Shown here one piece after another: positions 1-8,137 of a DNA stretch of 64,000 nucleotides (positions are counted from its first letter, which is position 1; the number at the start of each line of letters is the position of its first letter). A program made the translations under genes and the position numbers. Below the pieces are notes generated by a model. It made no database searches. It saw nothing but the letters and a program-made list of their open reading frames with translations, and was not told the origin of the DNA. This DNA comes from Streptomyces sp. LUP47B (lineage in GTDB: Bacteria; Actinomycetota; Actinomycetes; Streptomycetales; Streptomycetaceae), in contig NZ_MJAH01000012.1 in the NCBI RefSeq assembly GCF_001746295.1, positions 98,219 through 162,218 of the forward strand. Reading direction: 5' to 3'.

Positions 1-513
1 GACCTTGACCTTCTGCCGCTTCTCGTCCCAGCCGACCACCGGGGTGTTCGCCCGGGTCGGGGACTCGTCGCGGCGCAGACCGGTCGCCCAGGCCAGGTAG
101 TTCGTCAGGCCCCGCTCCAGCGGCTCGACCTTGCGCATCTTGCAGCACAGGTCGGGGTCGCGGTCGTGCAGTTTCGGGCCGAACTCGGCGTCCTGCTCGG
201 CGACCGTCCGCGTCGGCGACAGCGTGATGACGTTGACGTCCATCACGGCCTCGACCGCGTCCCGGGTGCCGATGGTCTCCTCGAAGTGGTAGCCGGTGTC
301 GAGGAAGACGACGTCCACGCCCTTGAGGACCCGGGACGCCAGATGCGCCACCACCGCGTCCTCCATCGAGGAGGTCACGCAGAAGCGCTTGCCGAAGGTG
401 TCGACCGCCCACTGGAGGATCTCCAGTGCCGAGGCGTCCTCCAGGTCACGGCCCGCCTGCTCGGCGAGCGCCTTGAGATCCTCGGTCGTGCGCTCTTCCT
501 GAATCGCCGTCAT
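1..513 (-). CDS. cysH: Phosphoadenylyl/adenylyl-sulfate reductase (CysH), 3' part beyond window
   Basis: This gene encodes the reductase that turns APS or PAPS into sulfite in the cytoplasm during assimilatory sulfate reduction. The first 171 codons are visible and the frame is still open at base 1, so the C-terminus lies outside. The PP-loop-type segment SSMEDAVVAHLA (about residues 49-60) and the pair in DLCCKMRKVEPL (about 126-137) are visible. Such a CC pair is typical of the iron-sulfur, APS-using branch, but the second Cys pair would lie past the edge, so APS versus PAPS use is not settled. The ATG overlaps the stop of the upstream zinc-ribbon gene as ATGA, which implies translational coupling within the sir operon. 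Confidence 0.93.
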   Translation of the reverse strand, partial: MTAIQEERTTEDLKALAEQAGRDLEDASALEILQWAVDTFGKRFCVTSSMEDAVVAHLASRVLKGVDVVFLDTGYHFEETIGTRDAVEAVMDVNVITLSPTRTVAEQDAEFGPKLHDRDPDLCCKMRKVEPLERGLTNYLAWATGLRRDESPTRANTPVVGWDEKRQKVKV

Positions 514-689
514 ATCTGATCTCCCCCTTCGTCGGTGTGCCGAAGGCCCCGGGCGAGCAGCCCGAGGAACTTCAACTGGAATGCGCGGTTGCATGCCGCG
601 CATTCCCAGGAGCCGTGGCTCTGCTCGCTGGGACGGAGGTCCTCGTCGCCGCAGTAGGGGCAGTAGAAGGGGGCGGCCCGCTCGCTCAC
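510..689 (-). CDS. Small zinc-ribbon protein between sir and cysH
   Basis: A 59-residue protein starting at GTG. It carries CPYC near residues 10-13 and CAAC near residues 31-34, a typical four-Cys zinc ribbon or rubredoxin-like knuckle, followed by a basic helix. Its GTG overlaps the sir stop as GTGA, and its stop overlaps the cysH start as ATGA, so it is locked between the two reductases. I infer a metal- or protein-binding accessory role in sulfite or APS reduction. The exact function is unknown. It is easily missed because of its size and the two overlaps. Confidence 0.82.
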   Translation of the reverse strand: MSERAAPFYCPYCGDEDLRPSEQSHGSWECAACNRAFQLKFLGLLARGLRHTDEGGDQI

Positions 690-2383
690 GACAGTGCCTC
701 CTCGGAGGCGCGCGAGGCCCAGGCGGCGAAGCGCTCGCCGTCCTCGCGCTCGGCCTGGAACCGCTTCAGGACCCGCTCGACGTAGTCGGGCAGTTCCTCG
801 GAGGTGACCTTCAGGCCACGCACCTTGCGGCCGAACCCGGCCTCCAGGCCGAGCGCGCCGCCCAGGTGCACCTGGTAGCCCTCGACCTGCTCGCCCCGGT
901 CGTTGAGGACCAGCTGGCCCTTGAGACCGATGTCCGCCACCTGGATACGGGCGCAGGCGTTCGGGCAGCCGTTGAGGTTGATGGTGAGCGGCTCGTCGAA
1001 GTCCGGGATCCGGCGCTCCAGTTCGTCGATCAGCGAGGCGCCGCGCTGCTTGGTCTCGACGATGGCGAGCTTGCAGTACTCGATGCCGGTGCAGGCCATG
1101 GTGCCGCGCCGGAACGGGGAGGGCTTGGCGGTGAGATCGAGCGCCTCAAGGGCCTCGACGAGCGGCTGGACCTGCGCCTCCTCGACATCGAGGATGATCA
1201 TCTTCTGCTCGACGGTGGTCCGGACCCGGCCCGAGCCGTGCGCCTCCGCGGTCTCGGCGATCTTCGTCAGCGTGGCGCCGTCGACACGGCCGACGCGCGG
1301 GGCGAAACCGACGTAGAACAGGCCGTCCTGCTGGCGGTGCACGCCGACGTGGTCGCGCCAGCGGCCCGAGGGCTCGGCGGGCGCGGGGCCGTCGACCAGC
1401 TTGCGCTTCAGGTAGTCGTCCTCCAGGACCTGGCGGAACTTCTCCGGGCCCCAGTCGGCGACGAGGAACTTCAGACGGGCCCGGGTGCGCAGCCGGCGGT
1501 AGCCCCAGTCGCGGAAGATGCCGACCACACCGGCCCACACCTCGGGCACCTCGTCCAGCGGCACCCAGGCGCCGAGCCGGACGCCGAGCTTCGGGTTGGT
1601 GGACAGACCGCCGCCGACCCACAGGTCGAAGCCGGGGCCGTGCTCGGGGTGCTCGACGCCGACGAAGGCGATGTCGTTGATCTCGTGGACCACGTCGAGC
1701 AGCGGCGAGCCGGAGATCGCCGTCTTGAACTTGCGGGGCAGGTTGGAGAACTCCTTGCTGCCGATGTACCGCTCGTGGATCTCGTCGATCGCCCAGGAGC
1801 CGTCGATGATCTCGTCCTCGGCGATGCCGGCGACCGGTGAGCCGATGATCACGCGCGGGGTGTCACCGCAGGCCTCGGTCGTGGAAAGACCGACCGCCTC
1901 GAGGCGGTTCCAGATCTCCGGGACGTCCTCGATGCGGATCCAGTGCAGCTGGATGTTCTGCCGGTCGGTGACGTCCGCGCTGCCGCGCGCGAACTCCTCG
2001 GAGATCTCACCGATCACGAGCAGCTGCCGGGTGGTGAGGCGTCCGCCGTCGATCCGCACCCGCAGCATGAAGTACTTGTCGTCCAGCTCCTCCGGCTCCA
2101 GGATCGCGGTCTTGCCGCCGTCGATCCCGGGCTTGCGCTGGGTGTACAGGCCCCACCAGCGCATCCGGCCGCGCAGGTCGTTGGGGTCGATCGAGTCGAA
2201 GCCCCGCTTGGAGTAGATCGTCTCAATGCGTGTCCGCACATTGAGACCGTCGTCGTCCTTCTTGAACTGCTCGTTGCCGTTCAGCGGGGTGTGGTGCCCC
2301 GCGGCCCACTGACCCTCACCGCGGTGACGGCTCACCTTGCGGCGGGGCGCTGCGGCGGCAGGGTTCTGCGGGGTGGCGGCCAT
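686..2383 (-). CDS. sir: Ferredoxin-type nitrite/sulfite reductase (assimilatory sulfite reductase)
   Basis: This 565-residue protein is expected to reduce sulfite to sulfide with six electrons from ferredoxin, using siroheme and a 4Fe-4S cluster. The cluster ligands are visible as TMACTGIEYC (near residue 430) and NGCPNACAR (near 480), and the order of the two half-domains is that of the nitrite/sulfite reductase family. The ATG at 2383 is preferred over longer in-frame starts because AAGGA lies 10 bases upstream and the residues before it are low-complexity. It is the first large gene of the operon sir, zinc ribbon, cysH, and is preceded by a Cys-containing leader peptide, which suggests control by cysteine supply. 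Confidence 0.94.
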   Translation of the reverse strand: MAATPQNPAAAAPRRKVSRHRGEGQWAAGHHTPLNGNEQFKKDDDGLNVRTRIETIYSKRGFDSIDPNDLRGRMRWWGLYTQRKPGIDGGKTAILEPEELDDKYFMLRVRIDGGRLTTRQLLVIGEISEEFARGSADVTDRQNIQLHWIRIEDVPEIWNRLEAVGLSTTEACGDTPRVIIGSPVAGIAEDEIIDGSWAIDEIHERYIGSKEFSNLPRKFKTAISGSPLLDVVHEINDIAFVGVEHPEHGPGFDLWVGGGLSTNPKLGVRLGAWVPLDEVPEVWAGVVGIFRDWGYRRLRTRARLKFLVADWGPEKFRQVLEDDYLKRKLVDGPAPAEPSGRWRDHVGVHRQQDGLFYVGFAPRVGRVDGATLTKIAETAEAHGSGRVRTTVEQKMIILDVEEAQVQPLVEALEALDLTAKPSPFRRGTMACTGIEYCKLAIVETKQRGASLIDELERRIPDFDEPLTINLNGCPNACARIQVADIGLKGQLVLNDRGEQVEGYQVHLGGALGLEAGFGRKVRGLKVTSEELPDYVERVLKRFQAEREDGERFAAWASRASEEALS

Positions 2384-2475
2384 GGTTGTTACGTCCTTCG
2401 GGACAGCGATGGGAAGGTGTCGGCGCGTAGCGCCGTCGATGAGGGGTGGTGGTCGGGCGGCGGGCGGGAGGCTCT

Positions 2476-2508
2476 TACCTGCGGGTACGGGCGCATGGGT
2501 GTACCTGC
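2476..2508 (-). promoter_or_regulatory. Candidate attenuator with alternative hairpins between leader peptide and sir
   Basis: In the untranslated stretch between the leader peptide stop and sir, the minus-strand RNA has three adjacent segments: GCAGGUAC (2508-2501), GUACCCGC (2488-2481) and GCAGGUA (2482-2476). The middle one can pair with either neighbour: seven pairs with one mismatch to the first, or a UACC/GGUA hairpin with a CGCA loop to the third. Mutually exclusive pairing after a short Cys-containing ORF is what an attenuator would need. The pairings are short and no terminator with a U-tract is obvious, so this is tentative. Confidence 0.3.
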
Positions 2509-2563
2509 GCGGCATTGCGCGGGGAGGAGAACGAGAGGATGTGCCGGGTGACGCTGCGGCTCG

Positions 2564-2647
2564 TCAGCGGACCGGACAGATGGCGCTGGACATGCGGCCG
2601 AGATCGACGTGCCGCCGACTCACCAAGGCAATTCCAGTTCCAGACAT
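2564..2647 (-). CDS. Cysteine-containing leader peptide of the sulfate-assimilation operon
   Basis: A 27-codon ORF, too short for routine gene calling, upstream of sir. Its C-terminal half reads SRRHVDLGRMSSAIC followed by PVR and a TGA stop. This matches the actinobacterial 'putative leader peptide' family (HVDL...SAIC) found before sulfur-metabolism genes, where translation through the Cys codon near the end is thought to report cysteine or cysteinyl-tRNA supply. The Cys codon is fourth from the end. No clear ribosome site precedes the ATG, so the message may be leaderless. About 180 bases separate its stop from sir. Confidence 0.8.
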   Translation of the reverse strand: MSGTGIALVSRRHVDLGRMSSAICPVR

Positions 2648-2669
2648 GACGGAAGCGTGTCACGGCGAT

Positions 2670-2684
2670 CTGGACACAGTCCAG
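2670..2684. promoter_or_regulatory. Palindrome upstream of the sulfur leader peptide, candidate operator
   Basis: CTGGAC-ACA-GTCCAG is a perfect 6-bp inverted repeat with a 3-bp spacer, 23 bp upstream of the leader-peptide ATG. Its place suggests a repressor or activator site for the sir-cysH operon. The binding protein is not known from this window. Confidence 0.35.
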
Positions 2685-2700
2685 CTTTATCCACCATGTG

Positions 2701-2735
2701 GACACCCTGGTCTCGACAGGCGAGACCGGGGTGTC
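2701..2735 (-). terminator. Strong hairpin after the GNAT gene
   Basis: GACACCCTGGTCTCG, loop ACAGG, CGAGACCGGGGTGTC: 14 of 15 positions pair. It lies 39 bp past the stop of the minus-strand acetyltransferase gene and before the sulfur leader, so it probably ends the upstream transcript. There is no U-tract, which is common for Streptomyces terminators. Confidence 0.65.
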
Positions 2736-2774
2736 GTTGGTCACAAAGATCGCGGGGAGTCTTGTTCCCGCAGG

Positions 2775-3347
2775 TCAGGCCGGGTAGGCCCCGGGCCAGG
2801 GGCCGGGTGTGGGCGCCTCGGCCTCCTCCTCGACCTTGGTGTCGAAGAGCTTGAAGCCACGGCGCTGGTAGTTGCCCATCGCGTGCTCGCCGTCCTTGGA
2901 GCAGGTGTGCAGCCAGACCCGCTTGGTGTCCGTCAGCCCCGGCCAGCGGTCCGCGAGATCCCAGGCGCGGGCGGCGCCGTAGGACAGGAGGTGGCCGCCG
3001 ATCCGCTTGCCGCGGAACGCCGGGATCAGGCCGAAGTACGCGATCTCCACGACGCCGTCGTCCTGCGGGGCGAGTTCGACGTAGCCGGCGGGGGTGCCGC
3101 GGTCGTAGGCCACCCAGGTCTCCACGCCGGGGCGCTCCAGGTGCTCCCGCCACTGTGCGTACGTCCACGAGAGCCGGTCGATCCAGTGGATGTCGCCGCC
3201 CACCGAGGCGTAGAGGTAGCGGCTGAACTCGGGGGAGGGGACTTCCGCACGACGGATCTTGACGTCGCCCTCCGGGGGTTCGGCCGGGAGGAGATCGGTC
3301 GGAGCGGTCTGTTCCAGGGACCAGGTGGTCACGGGGATGTTCGGCAT
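2775..3347 (-). CDS. GNAT-family N-acetyltransferase
   Basis: This 190-residue cytoplasmic protein has the acetyl-CoA-binding signature of the GNAT fold, AYFGLIPAFRGKRIGGHLL (about residues 100-118), followed by a WLHTCSKDGEHAMGNYQRRGF segment of the fourth motif. The substrate cannot be told. The ATG at 3347 follows the stop of the upstream secreted-protein gene by 17 bases with a weak ribosome site, so the two may be co-transcribed. A longer open frame upstream overlaps the secreted-protein gene and is rejected. Confidence 0.82.
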   Translation of the reverse strand: MPNIPVTTWSLEQTAPTDLLPAEPPEGDVKIRRAEVPSPEFSRYLYASVGGDIHWIDRLSWTYAQWREHLERPGVETWVAYDRGTPAGYVELAPQDDGVVEIAYFGLIPAFRGKRIGGHLLSYGAARAWDLADRWPGLTDTKRVWLHTCSKDGEHAMGNYQRRGFKLFDTKVEEEAEAPTPGPWPGAYPA

Positions 3348-3364
3348 GCCGGTCAGGGAATCAT

Positions 3365-4660
3365 CTATCCCAGAGATCTGTCGATCGAGGCCAGCGGCAG
3401 CGCGAACAGCACCCGGCCCGACTGGGACCACACGTCGCCCGTCTGTTCCCAGTACGACAGGGACTCCGACTCTCCGCTCCAGCAGCTGCGGGTGTCGTCC
3501 GTGCCGCAGCGGGCGGCCTTCGCGGGGTCCTTCGCGTTCTGGCGCCACAGGGTGCCGTGGTCGCCCTCGGTGCGCGCCGCGCGGCCCAGGTACCACTGGG
3601 AGTCGTACGACAGGGCGGGGCCGGAGCCGGACGCCTTCGTGACGTACGCCTCGGCCACGCGCGCGTGGCCGCCGGTGTCCGTGGCCAGGAGGCCGGAGCG
3701 GGCGGGGGAGGTGCTGAAGTCGTAGCGCCACAGCCGGGCCCCGGCGTCGCCGTCCCCGGAGACCCACTCGCTCGCGACGAGGCTGTCCGGGGCGGTGCTG
3801 CGGTCCAGGGAGAGGTAGTCGGGGCGGGCGGCGCCCGTGCCGGCGGTCGGGCGGTAGGAGGCGACCGCGGGCAGGACCCACTGGGCGCCGTGCGCCGACC
3901 AGCCGCCGCGCACCTTGCCGACCGCGTCGCTGTCGACGGTGGCCCGCTGGACGCGGTTCATGTCGTAGACGTACAGCGCGTCGCCGCCGTCGCCGCTCGC
4001 GGTGACCAGCAGCTTGTTCTGGTACCAGACCATGCCGGAGACCTGGGAGACGAGGCCGCGGTAGTCGCGTCCGCCGTCGACCGGGACGGCGAGGAGGACC
4101 CAGGAGTAGGTGGGCCGGTTCAGATCACCCGCGTCGACGAACGCGACCCGGGCCAGACCCCCGTCGTGCGCCGCGGTGCCGGTGCGGCTCCACGCGGAGA
4201 GGATCACGCGGTGGGCGCCCCACAGGCCGTCGTCGTCGGCGTCTCCCGAGGTGGTGACCGCTCCGGCCCGCCAGGAGCGGGTGTCGGCGGTGTCCCAGCA
4301 GTACGCGGCGGTGGCCTCAGGGGCGACGGGCAGGGCCCTGCGCTCGCCGGCCGTGCAGTCGATCGCGTCGCGCAGGCTCCGGTCGGCGGAGTCGAGGACG
4401 GCGGAGACACCGGCCGGACGTCCCATCGTGGAGGAGAGCCGGTCGAGGGCGCTCTGCGGTACCCGGGACTCCTTCAGGCGCATCGGATCGGTATCGGCGG
4501 CCGAGGTGAGCGGCTTCAGCGGCCCGGGATTGGCGGCGACCGTGGCCTGGGAGGCGCTGATCATGGTGGCGGCGGCGGTCAGTGCGAGTGCGGTCCCGGC
4601 CAGGAAGGCGCGCAGCGCTTGGCCCCGCTTGCGCCTGCGGTGTCTGCCACGTTGCTTCAT
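3365..4660 (-). CDS. Secreted protein of unknown function
   Basis: A 431-residue protein with a strongly basic start (KQRGRHRRRKRGQ) and a hydrophobic stretch to about residue 43, a Sec-type signal peptide. The mature part is rich in Gly, Asp, Trp and Ser with repeated short strand-like stretches (SWVLLAVPVDGG, NKLLVTASGDGGDALYVYD), which looks beta-propeller-like, but no named domain is recognised. Cys residues near 102 and 120 and a pair near the end could form disulfides. It is followed closely by the GNAT gene. Function unknown; an extracellular location is the firm part. Confidence 0.75.
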   Translation of the reverse strand: MKQRGRHRRRKRGQALRAFLAGTALALTAAATMISASQATVAANPGPLKPLTSAADTDPMRLKESRVPQSALDRLSSTMGRPAGVSAVLDSADRSLRDAIDCTAGERRALPVAPEATAAYCWDTADTRSWRAGAVTTSGDADDDGLWGAHRVILSAWSRTGTAAHDGGLARVAFVDAGDLNRPTYSWVLLAVPVDGGRDYRGLVSQVSGMVWYQNKLLVTASGDGGDALYVYDMNRVQRATVDSDAVGKVRGGWSAHGAQWVLPAVASYRPTAGTGAARPDYLSLDRSTAPDSLVASEWVSGDGDAGARLWRYDFSTSPARSGLLATDTGGHARVAEAYVTKASGSGPALSYDSQWYLGRAARTEGDHGTLWRQNAKDPAKAARCGTDDTRSCWSGESESLSYWEQTGDVWSQSGRVLFALPLASIDRSLG

Positions 4661-4814
4661 ACCGTCCTCCCGAGGCGGGCCAACTGCGCCTGATGATCCG
4701 TACGTTGACCGAGGAGCAGGTGGGGTGGCCCGTAGAGGGATGCTACGGCAGTAAAGCGCCGCAGGGGGCGAAGACCGTGCAATTATGCGGAAGATGCGCC
4801 CAGATCGAGGGTTT

Positions 4815-6128
4815 TCACTCGGTCTCGCCGCCGCCCCGGGCGCCGAGCACGGCGGGGGCGGTCGAATGCGGCAACAGGTCGCCAGGACGGCCCGGCAGCA
4901 GCACCTCGACGTCGGCTTCCTCGCAGAAACGATACGGCCGGTGTTCCAGAAACGCCCCGAGATAGCGCCGTACCCGGGACATCTCCGCGCGCACGGTCAC
5001 CGTACGGCCCGGATCGCCGAACATGTCCTCGGCCAGGCCCGCCGCACTGCGGCCCGAGCGGTGCAGGGCCAGCAGGTAGAGCAACTCGGCGTGCCGGGGG
5101 CTCAGTTCGTGGCTCCAGGTCCCCGCGCCGCCCGACACCGTCACCGTCCAGCGGCGCGGCTGCGCCAGGTCAAGGACGATCCGGGTGACGCCCTGCGGCT
5201 CCGGTTCGTCGGCGGCGCGGATCAACCAGCCGCCCGCCAGCGGCTCCAGCGCGCACAGACCGAGCGCCGGCAGCCACCGTCGGCCCGGCGAGAGGGACTT
5301 GGGCAGCGCGATCCGGTTCGGATACGGCATTCCGGTCACGGCCGCCGTCCAGCCGTCCCGGTCCACCACCAGGGCCCGGCCGCTGAGCCGGGCGAGCACC
5401 GGCGCCGCCACCGCCCGCAGTCGCTCCAGAGCGGTCAGATGCAGCTCGCGCAGCCGTGACTCGGCGAGCTTGGCCACCGAGTCGACCCAGGCAAGCGTCG
5501 CCGGGTGCATGGTGTCCAGCGGCCCGCTCACGTCGACCACGCCGATCAGCCGGCCGTCCCGTGGGTCCTTGATGGGGGCGCCGGTGCAGGTCCAGGAGGT
5601 CTGGGAGCGGACGAAGTGCTCGGAGGCGAAGACCTGCACGGGGCGGCGCACCACCACCGGGGTGCCGATGCCGTTCGTGCCGACGACGTCCTCCCGCCAG
5701 TCTGCGCCGAGTTCGAATCCGGTGCCGTCGGCCTTGCGCAGCACGGGGGAGCTGCCCTCCCGCCACAGCACCCGGCCGTCCTCGTCGGCGACCACCATGA
5801 TGTGGTGGGCGACGTCCGCGACCGACAGCAGCCCCTCCCGCAGGACCGGCAGGACGTGCCGCAGCGGCGTGCTCTCCCGGCGCCGCTGCACCTCCTCGGG
5901 CGCCAGCAGCCCCGACCGGAAGTCGTGGTCCGGATCGACGCCGCCGCGCAGCATACGGGTCCAGGACTCCTCGATCACGGGCCGCGGAGCGATGGGCGCG
6001 GGCCGGCCGGACAGGGTGGCCGATCGGATGTCGTTCAGCACCCGCGCCGCACGTGCCGTGTCCGCGGTGGCGAGTTGGGTCACATGCGTCGGCGAGAGCG
6101 GCACTGGTCCTCCCGGTCCCGGTTCCAT
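4815..6128 (-). CDS. GAF-domain transcriptional regulator
   Basis: This 437-residue protein begins like the sensor half of acetoin/AcoR-type regulators: a helical N-terminus, then a GAF domain with GTNGIGTPVVVRRPVQVFASEHF (around 150-172), the usual conserved core of that family, and GVVDVSGPLDTMHP. It lacks the sigma-54 AAA+ domain. Instead the C-terminal 100 residues (SHELSPRHAELLYLLALHRSG, then AEMSRVRRYLG) look like a winged-helix output domain. I infer a ligand-responsive activator of a nearby metabolic gene, possibly one for aldehyde or alcohol oxidation. Two TGCAACCC repeats lie 70-90 bp upstream of its start, perhaps its own operator. Confidence 0.75.
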   Translation of the reverse strand: MEPGPGGPVPLSPTHVTQLATADTARAARVLNDIRSATLSGRPAPIAPRPVIEESWTRMLRGGVDPDHDFRSGLLAPEEVQRRRESTPLRHVLPVLREGLLSVADVAHHIMVVADEDGRVLWREGSSPVLRKADGTGFELGADWREDVVGTNGIGTPVVVRRPVQVFASEHFVRSQTSWTCTGAPIKDPRDGRLIGVVDVSGPLDTMHPATLAWVDSVAKLAESRLRELHLTALERLRAVAAPVLARLSGRALVVDRDGWTAAVTGMPYPNRIALPKSLSPGRRWLPALGLCALEPLAGGWLIRAADEPEPQGVTRIVLDLAQPRRWTVTVSGGAGTWSHELSPRHAELLYLLALHRSGRSAAGLAEDMFGDPGRTVTVRAEMSRVRRYLGAFLEHRPYRFCEEADVEVLLPGRPGDLLPHSTAPAVLGARGGGETE

Positions 6129-6198
6129 TGACTGTCTGTCTCATAGTGCCGGTCGTGTCCGGGTCAGGGACACAGTCCGCCCACAGACGCCAGGAAGT

Positions 6199-6216
6199 TG
6201 CAACCCCCTGCAACCC
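6199..6216. promoter_or_regulatory. TGCAACCC direct repeats, candidate operator of the GAF regulator
   Basis: TGCAACCC occurs at 6199-6206 and again at 6209-6216. The 10-bp spacing puts both on the same helix face. They lie between the GAF-regulator start and the terminator of the acyl-CoA dehydrogenase gene, so autoregulation is the likely use. Confidence 0.4.
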
Positions 6217-6292
6217 TGGTGGTGGGCCCCGGCTTGTTTGAAACTTGGGCGAACGCCGTCTCGCAGCGGCGTGTCCGGCCTCCGAGGGCCGC

Positions 6293-6332
6293 AACGGGGG
6301 TGGTGCCGTGTCGGCGCAGCACCACCCCCGTT
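6293..6332 (-). terminator. Perfect 14-bp hairpin after the acyl-CoA dehydrogenase gene
   Basis: AACGGGGGTGGTGC at 6293-6306 and GCACCACCCCCGTT at 6319-6332 are perfect inverted repeats around a 12-base loop, 15 bp past the stop of the minus-strand dehydrogenase gene. This is a clear rho-independent-type stem without a long U-tract. Confidence 0.75.
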
Positions 6333-6346
6333 CTCGTGTCGACAGG

Positions 6347-7981
6347 TCAGTGCACCGGACGGGCCCGGTCCACCACCGACGCCAGATCCAGGCTGGGGGG
6401 CAACGTCCCGAAGGCCGATCCCGCGTCGCCGCCCAGACGGGACGCGCAGAACGCGTCGGCCACCTCCGCGGGGGCGTGGCGGACGAGCAGGGAGCCCTGC
6501 AGCACGAGCGCGAGCCGTTCCGTCAGGTGGCGGGCCCGGCCCTCGACGCCCTCCAGATCGGCCAGTTCGGTGAAGAGGTTCTTCGTCGCCGCGTCCAGGC
6601 GGTGGTCGGCGCCCCGGGTCTCGCCGATCTCCAGGAGGTAGGCGTTCAGGGCCTGGGGCTCTCGTTGGAGGACCCTCAGCACGTCCAGGGCCTGGACGTT
6701 GCCGGCACCCTCCCAGATGGAGTTCAGCGGTGATTCGCGGACCAGGCGGGGCAGGCCGGACTCCTCGACATATCCGTTGCCGCCCAGGCATTCGGCGGCC
6801 TCCACCGTCAGCGGCGCGCAGCGCTTGGTGATCCAGTACTTGGCCGCCGGTACCGCGATCCTGAGAAAGGCCCGTTCCTGCTCGTCGCCGTTGTCGTAGG
6901 CGGCCGCCAGACGCAGGGCGAGGGTGGTCGCCGCCTCGGACTCCACGGCCAGGTCGGCCAGGACGTTGCGCATCAGCGGCTTGTCGACGAGCCTGCCGCC
7001 GAACGCCTCGCGGTGGGTGCAGTGGTGGATCGCCTGGGCGACGGCCTGGCGCATCAGGCCCGCCGAGCCCAGCACACAGTCGAGCCGGGTCGCCGCGACC
7101 ATCTCGATGATGGTGCGGACCCCGCGCCCCTCGTCGCCCACCCGGCGGGCCCAGGTGCGGTCGAACTCGACCTCGCCGGAGGCGTTGGAACGGTTGCCGA
7201 GCTTGTCCTTGAGGCGCTGGAGGAGAAACGTGTTGCGGGTGCCGTCGTCCAGGACGCGCGGCACGAGGAAGCAGCTGAGCCCGCCCGGGGCCTGGGCGAG
7301 GACCAGGAAGCCGTCCGACATGGGCGCGGAGCAGAACCACTTGTGGCCGGTCAGCTCGTAGGTCTCGCCGTCGGGCAGGGGCCGTGCCGACGTGGTGTTC
7401 GCCCGGACGTCGCTGCCGCCCTGCTTCTCCGTCATGCCCATCCCGAACAGCGCCCCCGCCTTGAGGCGGGCGGGCCGCAGCTCGCGGTCGTAGACCATGG
7501 ACGTGAGGCGGGGCTCCCACTCGGCGGCCAGGTCCGGGTCGGTGCGCAGGGCGGGGACGGCCGCGTGGGTCATCGACAGCGGACAGCAGTTGCCCGCGTC
7601 GACCTGCGTCCACAGGAGGAAGGCCGCCGCGCGCCGTACATGGCCCCCGGGGCGGGCCCAGGCGGCGGTCAGGCCCGCCGAGACGCCCTTGCCGAGCACC
7701 CGGTGCCAGGCCGGATGGAACTCCACCTCGTCGATACGGTGGCCGTACCGGTCGTGGGTGCGCAGCCGGGGCGGGTTCTCGTTGGCCTGCAGGCCCCACT
7801 CCTGCACCTGCGCCGAGCCGCAGGCCCGGCCGAGCGCCGCCAGCTCACTGTGGACCTCGTCGAGCAGGGCCGGGTCGAGATGCCGCTCCACGGCCGCGCG
7901 CAGGGCGCGGTCGGCGCTGTAGACGTCGTAGCCGATCAGCGGTGGGGGCTGGTTGGTCACGGTGTGCGTACTGCCTGCCAT
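6347..7981 (-). CDS. AidB-like acyl-CoA dehydrogenase
   Basis: A 544-residue flavoprotein. Its length and the segment FGMGMTEKQGGSDVRANTT (about 180-198) match the AidB branch rather than ordinary 380-residue acyl-CoA dehydrogenases. The late motif ECLGGNGYVEESGLPR and RESPLNSIWEGAGNVQALD are also of that branch. AidB members bind FAD and, in enterobacteria, nucleic acid during the adaptive response to alkylation; others act as isovaleryl-CoA-type dehydrogenases, so the substrate stays open. The gene stands alone, with a strong terminator behind it and a repeat-rich spacer in front. Confidence 0.87.
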   Translation of the reverse strand: MAGSTHTVTNQPPPLIGYDVYSADRALRAAVERHLDPALLDEVHSELAALGRACGSAQVQEWGLQANENPPRLRTHDRYGHRIDEVEFHPAWHRVLGKGVSAGLTAAWARPGGHVRRAAAFLLWTQVDAGNCCPLSMTHAAVPALRTDPDLAAEWEPRLTSMVYDRELRPARLKAGALFGMGMTEKQGGSDVRANTTSARPLPDGETYELTGHKWFCSAPMSDGFLVLAQAPGGLSCFLVPRVLDDGTRNTFLLQRLKDKLGNRSNASGEVEFDRTWARRVGDEGRGVRTIIEMVAATRLDCVLGSAGLMRQAVAQAIHHCTHREAFGGRLVDKPLMRNVLADLAVESEAATTLALRLAAAYDNGDEQERAFLRIAVPAAKYWITKRCAPLTVEAAECLGGNGYVEESGLPRLVRESPLNSIWEGAGNVQALDVLRVLQREPQALNAYLLEIGETRGADHRLDAATKNLFTELADLEGVEGRARHLTERLALVLQGSLLVRHAPAEVADAFCASRLGGDAGSAFGTLPPSLDLASVVDRARPVH

Positions 7982-8137
7982 TATGCGAACGTACCCCGGG
8001 GTACGGCACCGGTCACCTCACGGACACGGCACGGGGACCCCACGGGAGTGCCGGGCGCTCCGCGGGGCGGTCGTCGCGGACGGGTCGCCGGGCCGGTGCG
8101 GGCGTGGTGCGGGACCGCGCGGGGTGGGCGTCCGGTC

